This document shows, piece by piece, positions 31,181 to 42,990 of a DNA stretch of 64,000 nucleotides. Every line of letters begins with the position of its first letter. Position 1 is the first letter of the stretch. The stretch covers positions 271,325-335,324 of the forward strand of contig RQTK01000289.1 of assembly GCA_003991915.1 (NCBI GenBank), in the 5' to 3' direction. This stretch comes from Elysia chlorotica (taxonomy: Eukaryota; Mollusca; Gastropoda; Plakobranchidae). A program made the translations under genes and the position numbers. The notes under the pieces are model-generated. The model searched no databases. It was not told the origin of the DNA and saw only the letters and a program-made list of their open reading frames with translations.

Positions 31181-32716
31181 GTACTCGAGGCTTGTTTGAT
31201 GCTGGCTTAGATTTCACTATCTGTGGGTCATAAACATTCGTTTCCTTTGCTCTATCGTATCGCTTGTGAGTTGCTATATCTGATCAACCACCGTACAGAG
31301 AACGGGAATAAATTTATGTCAACTACATGTACGTTAGCTTTTATCTGCCACTCAGGGTTAACCTGACATTTTTTTTGTAACAACAACCAGGACTTTTTAC
31401 AAGATTTTTTCTACATTCTTATTATGTCTTTACAAAATGTCTGTAATTGAATTATGACGCTTTGTATTGTAAATTCTTTATATCTTTAGTTTGATGCATA
31501 AAATTTCGTTCTTATTGGGGATGATAATTTATTTGTATTATCCTACGCACAATTTTATGGATGTAACTAACGCTATTAAAAAAGGCTTAACCGGTTTTTT
31601 TCGTAAGAATACTCTAAAGTTTGATATAAAAGTTGAACTTTCTCACACAATTCGCTATGGCTAAATTTTTGGTATTCAACATTTTAATTCTTCTACGGAA
31701 ACGACGATATTTAATGGAATAAACTAGAAATGTTTTATCTGATCTTCTACACATACTTTATAACGGACTCACCCATCACAGACAGCTAGCTATAATGAGA
31801 AGTGAACTGTCAATATTCATTGAACTTAACATATATTTCTTAACTTTTTGTGATTAATTTGCAGTCGTACATGTATTTTCTTATATTTTGCGATTAATAT
31901 TTGCAACAGCATTATCGTCTCATACTTCAAACCCAAAAGATAACTAATAATATATTAACAATAAACAGTACTCGAGGCTTGTTTGATGCAGGCTTAGATT
32001 TCACTATCTGAGGGTCATAAACATTCGTTTTCTTTGCTCTATCGTATCGCTTGTGAGTTGCTATATCTGATCAGCCAACGTACAGAGAACGGGAATAAAT
32101 TAATGTTAACTACATGTACGATAGCTTTTAGGTACAACTCAAGGTTAACCTGACATTCTTTTTTGTAACAACAAGCAACATTTTTTCATATTTTTTTTTA
32201 AACTTTTTTATCATGTCTTTACAAAAAGTCTGCAAGTAATTTTGACCCCTTGTATTGTAAATTCTTTATAAATTTGTTTAGTTTGATGAAAAAAAATTCC
32301 GTTATTATTGGGGATGATAATTTATTCGGATTATCCTACTCACAATTTTATGCATGTATTAAAAAGGTGTTAACCTCTTTTCTCGTAAGAATACTCTAAA
32401 ATAGATACAAAAGTTGAGCTTTCTCGCGAAATTCGCCATTCGCCAAGTTTTTGGTATATTCTACTGAGGAAACAAGAAATTTAATTGGTTGAAATGTTTT
32501 ATCTCGTCTTTTGCATTTTATACTTCAAAACGGACTCACCCCTAACGAGAAGTTAAATGTCAGTTTTCTTTGAACCTAACATACATTTCTTAGCTTTTTG
32601 TGATTCATTTGCAGTCGAACATGTATTTTCTTATATTTTGCGAATAATTTGTACAACAGCGTCATCGTCTGATACTTCAAACCAAAATTAATAGATAACT
32701 AATTTTATATTAATAA
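31181..32716. repeat. Two-copy tandem duplication, about 797-bp offset
   Basis: The unit starting gtactcgaggcttgtttgat at 31181 recurs at 31978. Similarity runs the full length (ggggatgataatttatt, tcttatattttgcga near the ends) with many substitutions and small indels, so it is older than the duplications to its right. No coding potential seen. Confidence 0.9.
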
Positions 32717-33710
32717 TTATGATCTTTATTGTAATAATAAGAAATGTTTACGATCTATACTAACACAATTACAATCTTTGTTGTAATAGTCATGTTCTTG
32801 ATAATTATATGATCTGTCCGATTCGGCTGGTCCAGACTACTGTTACAGTACCACCTGAAAACAAGAAGCTGAACAGTCACTAGTTATCTTCTACAACTCC
32901 TTTAACTATTATTGTTCCGAGATCGTAAAAAAAGACTAGAACTCAATATACCTACGGAAACCAAGTAACAAGATACACATTTTATCTGTAATAGTATAAG
33001 CTACTTTTGGGAAAGAGGTGCACATCAAAGACGATGCTCGCTTCAGTGCATGAAATAATACAGATAAGAAGGGCCATCCAAGGCATCCATTGTTACTGTA
33101 CTGCTGCGCAGGTATGCCACCTACAGTCTAGTTTATCATGGTCTAGCACAAAGTAGGGTAGGGTCTGGTATATGCACACCTCAAAATGAAAAGGGAATAG
33201 GTAGGGAAAATATTTCTAACTGATAAGTTTAAATAATGATTTCGCTTATTGGGATGGATCAGTCGAATAATAGATAGTGCATCCAGCCAAATAATACTTA
33301 GTGTTGAAGTTAGGCTGTAATTAATAAATTGCAACATAGCTATTCAGTGTTTCAGATTTATGTTTGTGTGCGTGAGTGTGTGTGTTTATATTTGTAACGG
33401 AGTTGATTTTTAAAAAAGATATTATAAATTTAATATGGATGACTTTATGTTTAATTGTCCTCTTGTAGTCTTATAATCTTAAAATCAAACTTTTCCTGCG
33501 ATGATAAATTTTTAGAATAAAAATAAAGTCCAGGATTTTTATATTTTTCTTAAGTTTTACAAGCATGCATTCTAAATTTCGAAACAAATCAAATGGCTTA
33601 TTACCGTTTGACTTTGTAAAATGAAACCAGTGGTCTGTCAAAACAGTGATGCGAAGGTCAAAGTTTCCCCCTTGGATTCGCTTCTTCATTACCTTTTAAG
33701 CCGTGGACAT
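32717..33710. other. Intergenic, no gene seen
   Basis: AT-rich single-copy DNA between two duplication blocks. Confidence 0.45.
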
Positions 33711-34809
33711 TATTTGCGGTAAAGAAAACATAAAATGCTGAGTTTCAAATTGCTTCAATAGTTTTAAAGGTTAATTGTCAATATCCTAATTGCCTTTGCT
33801 CTTTTGTGGCATATAATCGTAAAAATCTCCTATAAATAGTAGTCACATCAGAGGAGAAGTAACTGTTAGCAATCCTGTTCCGGCGATACCCCGTAACCAA
33901 CATAGCATGATCTGTACTAGTCCACATTTTATGACGTTATCTCTCTTTACAATCTTCGCCACAGAAAAAGGATTCCTATCCTGTGATCTTCGCCGGTTAA
34001 CAAGAACACTAAGGTCTGGCGTCAGTTCTTTCCAGTCACACAGGAGAGAAATGTCATTAAAAAAAAACTAACAGTATAATTTTACAACTCTGACAGTACC
34101 TTTTGCATAATTACTAGCCTTTCATTTGAAAAAAAAAACAAAACAACAAAACAACCTAGCCTGGTGCAATTATTTCCCTTGAACGGTGTAAAAAAACAAA
34201 ACGTACAGATAAGAAAGACCATAGAACAGCTCAAGACTTTAAGAAACGCTAAAGATTACCCAACAAATATTTCAATGCGATGTAAAATCCTATGACAAGT
34301 TGTACAAAGATTGTATATTGTATACTTAGCAGCCTTTCAATAAAATCGAAAAATAGCCCTATATCATTACTGCCATTCAATTGCGGTACAAAAACCAAAC
34401 ATACAGACTTCACAACAAAAACAAAAACAAATAAAAACAGTTGTCGTGCGTTGAAGAAACCCACGACAAACAACACCACGTTATAGCCTACCATCGCAGA
34501 TTTTTTATGGTAATGACGGCTACAACCACCAAGAGGAAATTTGCCTGAGGCCACTCATGTTTTTACTACGCTGCCAACCCGCATTTTCCCAACAGAATAG
34601 GAAATTGAGTAATAAAAGGTGGCGGTCAAGAATAGTAGTTCTTTATTGTCACAGGCCCCCTAATGATATCCCGTTTCAACCCCTTCTAGGGCTGGATGCC
34701 AAGTATAACATGGGCGATTCTCCTCGTTTCACTCTTATGTTATTTAATCAATCTGATGGTTGTGGCTTGTAAGCTCAATTTACTCGATAAAAGTTGCATA
34801 ACGCCTCGC
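33711..34809. repeat. 1.1-kb direct repeat, left copy
   Basis: Begins tatttgcggtaaagaaaaca and ends ttgcataacgcctcgc. The right copy is 35387-36478 in the same orientation. The right-hand third is almost identical (about two changes in 216 bases at 34557-34772); the left third differs by more substitutions and indels. No known element family recognised. Confidence 0.93.
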
Positions 34810-35386
34810 AACATTGAATGATTTTAATTTTCGTAAGAAATACAACCTTTGTCTTGCTTTAGTCAAAATATGTTGAACGTTAACGTCCCATGTTAATTTA
34901 TTGGAGAGGTGTGTACCCAAAAATTTAAATGTATCTACACGTTCTACTTGAATATCATTAATAGAGAGAGGAGATGGGGCTATACCCGTAAGTCGAAAAT
35001 CAACAATTATTTCTTTAGTTTTGCTTACGTTCAGCTGAAGGTTGTTATTTTGACACCAGTCTGTGAGCGAGCTTACTTGCTGTCGGTATTCGACTTCATT
35101 GTTATTCTTTATAAGGCCAGTGACAGTAGTGTCATCGGCAAACTTTATTATAAGACAACCTGAAAACTCGACTTTACAGTCAGACGTAAAAAGAGAATAT
35201 AACTTAGGCGATAAAGGACAGCCTTGTGGAGCACCAGTATTAAGAGTAATAGACGATGACATGGTATTACCAATTTTTACAACCTGAGGACGGCATAGTA
35301 GAAAATCAAGAATCCAATTACAAATGTTAATAGGGAATGATAATTGGTGTACAAGCTTGTCATATAATTTCTGTGGTATAATAGTA
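34810..35386 (-). pseudogene. LINE reverse-transcriptase fragment
   Basis: The - strand frame encodes about 190 residues of a non-LTR retrotransposon reverse transcriptase. Visible are [20 protein letters not shown] (domain before the active site), FADDTTV (35142-35122, the catalytic Asp pair), [18 protein letters not shown], then [20 protein letters not shown] and [17 protein letters not shown]. It resembles the Rex/CR1-like group of LINEs, though clade is not certain. The segment itself is uninterrupted, but it is cut off at both ends exactly where the flanking 1.1-kb repeats begin; endonuclease and both protein ends are missing. The first about 14 codons of the longer open frame belong to the right-hand repeat. 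Confidence 0.9.
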
Positions 35387-36478
35387 TATTTGCGGTAAAG
35401 AAAACATAAAATGCTGAGTTTCATATTGCTTCAATAGTTTTAAAGGTTAATTGTCAATATTCAAATTGCCTTTGCTCTTTTGTGGCATATAATCGTCAAA
35501 ATCTTCTATAAATAGTAGGTGCATGGTCACTTCAGAGGAGAAGTAACTGTTAGCAATCCTGTTCCGGCGATACCCGGTAACCAACATAGCATGATTTGTA
35601 CTAGCCCACATTTTATGACGTTATCTCTCTTTACAATCTTCGCCATAGAAAAAGGATTCCTATCCTGTGATCTTCGCAGGTTAACAAGAACACTAAGGTC
35701 TGCCGTCAGTTCTTAACAGTCACACTGGAGAGAAATGTCATAAAAAAAACTAACAGTATAATTTTACAACTCTGACAGTACCTTTTGCATAATTACTAGC
35801 CTTTCATTTGAAAAAAAAACCCCAACAAAACAACCCAGCCTGGCGCAATTATTTCCCTTGAACGGTGTAAAAACAAAAACAAGACCGCAGAAAAACTCAA
35901 GACGTTAAAAAGCGCTAAAGATTACCCAACAAAATTTCCAATGCCATATAAAAGCCGATGACAAGTTGTACAAAGATTGTGTATTTTGTATACTTACCAG
36001 CCTTTCGACAAAATCGAAAAATAATCCTATGTGATCATTACTGCCATTCGATTGCGGTACAAAAACCAAACATACAGACTTCTCAACAAAAACAAAAACA
36101 AATAAAAACAGTTGTCGTGCGTTGAAGAAACCCACGACAAACAACACCACATTATAGCCTACCATCGCAGATTTTTTATGGTAATGACGGCTAGAACGAC
36201 CAAGAGGAAATTTGCCTGAGGCCACTCATGTTTTTACTACGCTGCCAACCCGCATTTTCCCAACAGAATAGGAAATTGAGTAACAAAAGGTGGCGGTCAA
36301 GAATAGTAGTTCTTTATTGTCACAGGCCCCCTAACGATATCCCGTTTCAACCCCTTCTAGGGCTGGATGCCAAGTATAACATGGGCGATTCTCCTCGTTT
36401 CACTCTTATGTTATTTAATCAATCTGATGGTTGTGGCTTGTAAGCTCAATTTACTCGATAAAAGTTGCATAATGCCTC
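35387..36478. repeat. 1.1-kb direct repeat, right copy
   Basis: Partner of 33711-34809. It is followed by tattt, the same five bases that begin the left copy, so a five-base flanking duplication is possible but may be chance. Confidence 0.93.
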
Positions 36479-36576
36479 GCTATTTCGTCCATATTGACTG
36501 CAGAGTGCATAGAGCAATGATACTGATTGGGCTCTGTCTTTATTTCTAGATGCTGTTTTCTTTAAATTTTATGGTA
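36479..36576. other. Short unique spacer between duplication blocks
   Basis: About 100 bases that match neither neighbouring repeat. Confidence 0.5.
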
Positions 36577-36594
36577 GTAGCATTGTTTGCAGTT

Positions 36595-36636
<42 letters not shown>

Positions 36637-37288
36637 TTGTTGTTGTTGGGACTTTCTCTTACTGTCTCTTTCCGTTTTGTTGGAGCATTCGGAATTCTTC
36701 TGCTGTGATTATAATGAAAAAAAAAGTTATGCTTCAGTGCTCATGTTATGAAGGGGACTTCGCAACAGAGAAGATTTTCTTGGCTGCGTTTTGTGTTACC
36801 GTATACTTTGTTCTATGGGGAAATTAAGCTCCAGCATCAAAGAAGTGGTCGCTTGGCGTAGGTTTGCTTCTGATAATGATTCGTCGTGACAAAGACATTA
36901 AATTTTTCAGATTGCATTTGGTACTTTCTCTATAAGAATACATGAAGCTCTAAGTAGATACAATTGAAGAGAGGGATAAACAGTCTGTGGAACCGAGAAA
37001 ACAGTTTCGACGCACGTTTTGTTATCTTAACAAGATGAATTCAAATGATGGATGCAATGGGAAAAACAAGAGAATCCATTTTTGGCTGCTTGGTGGTTAT
37101 ATATGGTATTACATGTCTAGTAAACAACACAGTCATAGAACACTTTTACTTTCAATGACTACTGCAAAGAGTAAAATTCTAACATAATCATAAGAAATGG
37201 GGAAGTGTTTCATTTGTGTTCCCATCCTATGGGAAAAAGAAAAATTAATATTTCTCACAGGTTAGAAAAAGTAGCATTGTTTGCAGTT

Positions 37289-37342
<54 letters not shown>

Positions 37343-37991
37343 TTGTTGTTGTTGGGACTTTCTCTTACTGTCTCTTTCCGTTTTGTTGGAGCATTCGGAA
37401 GTTTTCTGCTGTGATATAATGAACAACAAAAAAAGTTATGCTTCGGTGCTCATGTTATGAAGGGGCCTTCGCAAAAGAGATTTTCTTGGCTACATTTTGT
37501 GTTACCCTATACTTTGTACCATTGGGAAATAAGGCTCCGGCATCAAAGAAGTGGTTGCTTGGCGCAGGTTTGCTTCTGATAATGATTCGTCGTGACAAAG
37601 ACATTTTCAGATTGGATTTGGTACTTTCTCGATAAGAATGCATGAAGCGTTAAGTAGATAGAATATGTATATTTGACAATTGAAGAGAGCTCAACGAGGG
37701 ATAAACAGTCTGTGGATCCGAGAAAACAGTCTCGACGCACGTTTTGTTATCTTTAACAAGACCAATTCAAATGATGTGTGCAAGGGGAAAAACAGCAGAA
37801 TCCATTTTTGGGTGCTTGGTGGTTATATATGGTATTACATGTCTAGTAAACAAGTCATATAACCCTTTTACTTTCAATGAATACTGCAAAGAGTAAAATT
37901 CTAAGATAATCATAAGAAATGGGGAAGTGTTTCATTTGTGTTCCCATCCTATGGGAAAAAGAAAAATTAATATTTCTCACAGATTAGAAAA
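36577..37991. repeat. Two-copy tandem duplication, 694-bp period
   Basis: The unit starts gtagcattgtttgcagtttt at 36577 and 37271 and ends around ttctcacag(a/g)ttagaaaa. The copies abut with no spacer. Each opens with a (GTT)n array (36596-36648 and 37289-37352) of different length. Overall identity is high. The matching short open frames in the two copies reflect shared ancestry, not coding. Confidence 0.95.
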
Positions 37992-38469
37992 CGATCTCCC
38001 CCGTTTTTTCCTTGCACCATTCAAACAGAAACCAATAACAAATACGTATATAAGACGTTCTTGTGTCAAATTAATTCTTTCGTTCATTCGTAATTTACTA
38101 CGTATGAACAAGTGTTCTTTCTATATAATTTATCTAATCGTTATACATTTGATACGTTTGTTTACACTCTTTAATACATAATTTATGTTTCAATTTATAA
38201 AAAAAAAGTTTGTTTTCTTAACCGACCACAAAGTGGAAACAAAACAGACAAAAAGAAACAATATTAAGTTTGATCAAACATATAACAAGAACTAATACCC
38301 CGGTAGTTTGGAAAACAGTCTTGTGCACAGAAAGGAAATATAAAAGCTATAGGCCTTAAAATTAATTTCCAAACTTCCCCTGACATTTGAAATCCATATT
38401 AACACCAACTCCCAACATCTCACACACTGATGGCTTCATTATAACTCACGGTTATTATTAATTTTCCTT
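37992..38469. other. Intergenic, no gene seen
   Basis: AT-rich single-copy DNA upstream of the Ig gene. Confidence 0.45.
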
Positions 38470-38720
38470 TCTTTCCCAGACAGACAGCTGTAACGAATGG
38501 AAGAGGCGGAAGCTCTTATCAAAGTGAAAGCGCGGTGTCATCATTTCAGCGACTCACCTTGAGTTATTTCCCTTCCCGTCTGGAGGCTTGACCCGGTTAT
38601 CCGACTAATCTGGATACTTTTCGTCTTGGCAGGGCTGGAAATCTGCCTGTCGACAACAATACCACCACGGGGATAGTTTTTAATACGACGAGGAAATGAG
38701 AGCTGTCTTTACAGCAGAAT
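38470..38720 (+). promoter_or_regulatory. Candidate promoter or 5' UTR block of the Ig gene
   Basis: A sharply more G+C-rich, CpG-containing block 270-520 bases upstream of the start codon, with AT-rich DNA on both sides. It includes ctttctttcccag|acagac at about 38467-38485, which would serve as a splice acceptor if there is a 5' UTR exon. No TATA box can be assigned. Inference from composition and position only. Confidence 0.35.
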
Positions 38721-38990
38721 TATAGTGATACCAATAGTGCATTTTATTCGAAATCGTTTGAAGTCGTTTTGAAATTTTGAATTAGACTTTAATAATAGTA
38801 GGAATATTATTAATCAACAAAACAAGTTTGAGAAATTGTGCATCGTTCGCTTTAGAACACATGACAAAAAATGAAAGTCTGTAAATATTCACATATAACT
38901 AAATACCAATTATTAACGTGACTCTTGACATTACAAAAATATTAAGAACAACCAGTTAAGGACTAGGGATTTTTTATCAAGAATGTGAGC

Positions 38991-39189
38991 ATGGATAGCG
39001 ACGCATGTTACTTCTTCCTGCGCCATCGCCGGAGACGAATGGGCGGGACTATACCTGACCATCTGATGTTACACACCCTAAACGTGGGGTCGCCTGCTAG
39101 TAGAGGAACGCCTGGCATCTCGTGGACGCGCTCTCTGGAGCTTGTCCTGTGTATTCTGCTACTTCTCATGATTCTACCAGCCGCTTCCC
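38991..39189 (+). CDS. Ig-superfamily gene, exon 1 (signal peptide)
   Basis: Encodes 66 residues plus the first base of codon 67. An Arg-rich N-terminal region (FLRHRRRRMGG) is followed by a strong hydrophobic core, LELVLCILLLLMILPAA (about 50-65), a signal peptide or signal anchor with a long n-region. ATG at 38991 is the first in-frame Met after the in-frame TAG at 38964, and has G at +4. Met17 and Met26 are alternative starts that would give a more usual signal length. The exon ends at a perfect donor, C|gtaagt, phase 1, which matches the phase of both downstream exons. The N terminus is not conserved enough to name alone; the link to the Ig exon is inferred from phase, strand and order. 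Confidence 0.7.
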
Positions 39190-39382
39190 GTAAGTTTAAC
39201 ATCCATGTATTGTTAATGTTATTTTTTTTAACACACCAACTTTAATTTTGCAAAATATATTGTCATGTTTTAATTTAACTAATACAACTAATAGGGCTAT
39301 GCATCACTGCCATTTCTTCTCATAAAAATCGCTCATTGAAATGGGTTGAAAACTGTTGCCACTTGTCTGACATACATACTGA

Positions 39383-39486
<104 letters not shown>

Positions 39487-42400
39487 GTCATCACCATCAT
39501 TGTCATCATTAATTACCATCGACGATGTCCTTTAATCCTTAGAATTATATTTTTTATTAAAATTTTACAGTATATCTTTTAGATAAGCTAACATAGTACC
39601 ATTTACTTTGGTATTGCGGCGATTAATGTATGCCCTGCACCCTTTTAAGATACCCTCGTATCCGCGCCAGTACGGGTCTCTTTTCTTGTGTCCCCTCTGG
39701 AACTCCCACCTTTGTCTCCTTTTGATACTTGAGTGTGCGGGCGCCAGGTTGGAAAGGATGAAAAGGTGACGAAAGTTCTTCTGCTGTCTGAGACTTATCG
39801 ATGCTTCTGAGCTCTAACCTTTGAAGATTTACGGTAACCTTAGCGCCTCGAAACCTTACATAAACGTTTGTGTCCCAAGTAAGCTTGTTGATGAAGATTC
39901 CGTTGACCTTTGTACCCTGATTCTGTTGGGCTGTGTGTCTGTTTTACTTCCTCTTTACCTATATCCATTGTGTTTTGGATGATGCAATTGGTCTGAACAC
40001 ATTTCCCAATGGTACCTGCAGACTTTTATAAGAACAATAGTACGTTTTTTATTATTAACAATCGTACATGAATTTTGAACTGAACACAATGCTTGGATGT
40101 TAAAAGATAAAACATGAAGCTGACGTTTTTTCCCCTAAGTAAGCGCTGGAGGTGTTGCGTAAATTTCCTCTTTCTTAGCTTTTTAAAAACTCCCATGGAC
40201 CAAAAATATGTAAAATACTAGATTGAACATCAATTTCCACTAAGCGTAAAAGACCATCCCAGTTAATTTTCTCATGTGTATGACCGTTCCCCTGATTAGT
40301 AAAAATTATTAATGCAGTTTACCAATAAGTACGTGTACATGGTTTTTGTTTATTTCATCTGTTTGGTGCATTGAACTTACACTTTAGCCCCTCTCAACTT
40401 CTTAAATGTAGGTCTGCCTGATATGCAGTTAAATTTTTAAACACTTTGATGTATATAAGCAATGGTGAATTCGATTTGGCAAAAACTTAAGCTACCTAAT
40501 TAGTATTCGTACGCTCTGTGTAGTTAATCAGTCAAGGGCATAATGCATTATAGTTAGTGATGCTCATCGTTGCGAAAATTAAGTTCATTAGTATCGCCGT
40601 TTAATTCAGGATATCTTCATGTAAACTGTGTGTAATTATGTTAACGATGATGGTGGCATTAAAACAAGGGTCGACCTATATATTCATTCATGTGAGTAAT
40701 GCCACCCGACATGAAACGTGTGGAAACCTCGCGGCGTTACGTTTGAGGAACTTGACATAATTTAGATTTTCATCCACCAGATTCCTTGCTCCTTAGTTTT
40801 TACAATGTGATCTGGCATCGATCCTGGAAACCAAAAGAGTTACAAGTTTTCATAGGTATTTGGATGTCTCCGTTTTGACATTCACAGAATTTGACACCCT
40901 GCTCTAAAGAGCAATTTAGATAACCATGAGAAAGTCCGCCAAAGGTAACCAAATCTGTCATCAGCTATGAGTAAAGAAATGGATTTCATGTGGAAGAGGG
41001 GTCTTTCGCAGAATAACTTATGCCTGGTGTATATACACAAAAGGCCACAGATGCCACGGACTAAAGAAATGCGTTTGTTTTAACAAAACAAAGTAGCTCT
41101 ATTTGGAAGAAGAGTAATCAGTTTACGTATTGCAGGCTAGAGTGATCTTACACTGCAAAGGTTTGGCATCATTCGATAGGAAATAATCGTTTCTTGCTCA
41201 TCACTGAAAAGCCACATTTTAGAGCCGCTATCGACAAAGAAGCACCTGGATACCATTGTGTATTCTTTGTCAGTGGCATTTCACCTGCCCTGAAATTCAC
41301 CACTTTAAGATCGCGAAACTGTGTAAACCTTGAGCGTTCTATATCAGTCATTCTTAGTCTTCCTGAATCATTGTCAGAGTAAATTTATACAAATGTTTTC
41401 GTTTTCTCTGTATCTATTTTGGGCTCATGACAATGTAACTATTTGCAAAGAGTCGACTTGCGATGCGTTTAGCATAATTCACCGAAGCTAATTATTACCC
41501 AACGGAAGTAATTCGGAAAGTAATCATCTATCCCTAGAACAGTTATTTTTTTCTTCTAACAATAATACATGTATTATTATATTTCAAATATACATTGATG
41601 TAGCATTGTGTTATTAGCTGTACCTAATAGGTCGTGACGTGAAGCTGTAAGAAATTATCTAAAAACAAACAATTTTATACCAACGTCTTGAAAAAAATAT
41701 GAATTGATTAAAATAAATAAGGTTAAATCTATAACTCAAAATTTTGATATATAACCATTATAAAACCAATTTGACTTTAAACTCAACCTATTGGTAAACA
41801 ATTTGAAATAGGCATTAAGAAATTATCGCACCAATAAATTAATGAATTGATCAGCCCATACAATGTTGTGTTCTTAGGCGTTTAAAATTTTGAACAAAAA
41901 TTATATTATTTTTTGTGTTTTATGTAAAAATTGCATGAATTTCCATGTTCAGCTATAAGTATAAGTATGATTTTTAAAAGAAACAGAGATAATGTTGAAT
42001 AATATGCTTGAATACCTAGATAGAACATATCACGTGAAAATTTCTTAATAATTAATTATTTTCCTGAACCTATCTAATCTTTTTTCCATTCAAAACTGCG
42101 AAGCTCATTTGAGATGTTTTCAGAAACAAAGCTTAAAAATGAAGGAAGCACATTAACTACCCGGTTTAAGATTGATGTGAAACACACCAGCATCGGATAA
42201 CAAGAAGAGGAAGACTGGTCTAAAGTTCCAAGCTCTCTGTGAAATCATAGAGGTGACAAATAATTAGAACTTATTGCAACTTATTGCAGCGCAGATTCAA
42301 ATAAAAATAAAATATTGACAGTACAATTTTCTTTTTTTTTTTTTTCCCCTTCCATTTTACGAAATCCTATTATGTTCGTCCCACCACAACTTAATCTTGT

Positions 42401-42559
42401 TAGGCGACCGTTCCTTCCATTTTTATGGCAGAATTATCCCCATATTTATACCCTGAGGGCATATTCTCAAATTTAATTTTGCTGTCTGCGTCTCGCCTTT
42501 TTTACTCAGTAATATCGTCTGGTTGGTCGCTGTTGACAGGATTGCCGGGAATGTCTTCA

Positions 42560-42990
42560 TTTCTACATCTTAATTCTAGCAGTATGGAAGATATCCAAAA
42601 AATATGTCTGCGACCTTTTTGGTTCGCAGCTTATTGTGATTGTTGGAGTTTAAATTATATTTAAATAAAGTTGCAATAAAAATGAGCAATAGTACATGTA
42701 ATGCATTATGTCCTTTTATCTATCTTCTGCTTTAGGGTTCAATGAAACTTTCAATATCCTTATTCATTGAATATAATTTCTACACCTTGATTCTAGCAGT
42801 ATGGAAGATATCCAAAAAATATGTCTGCGACCTTTTTGGTCCGCCGCTTATTGTGATTGTTGAAAATTAAATTATATTGTAAATATTAAAGTTGCAATAA
42901 AAATGAGCAAACATACATGTAATGCATTACCACGGCCAATGACCTTTTACCTAACTTCTGCTTTAGGGTTCAATGAAATTTTGAATATCC
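42560..42990. repeat. Two-copy tandem duplication, 217-bp period
   Basis: The word ctagcagtatggaagatatc at 42576 recurs at 42793, and the match continues through aagttgcaataaaaatgagcaa to ctttagggttcaatgaaa. The first about 70 bases are almost identical and the rest carry indels. The open frame at 42425-42664 overlaps the first copy and is not supported as coding. Confidence 0.93.

Noticed and set aside
34249-34554. Hydrophobic minus-strand frames in both 1.1-kb repeats (also 35905-36225)
   Set aside because: AT-rich sequence read as Phe/Val/Leu; the two copies differ by frame-changing indels at their ends.
34557-34772. 71-codon open frame, identical in both 1.1-kb repeats (34557-34772 and 36228-36443)
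   Set aside because: Identity follows from recent duplication. No domain, no codon-position bias in the two differences, and no homolog known to me.
33711-36478. LTR-type element formed by the 1.1-kb direct repeats
   Set aside because: Repeats do not start TG or end CA, no primer-binding or polypurine site is seen, and the inside is a LINE piece. Left as direct repeats of unknown origin.
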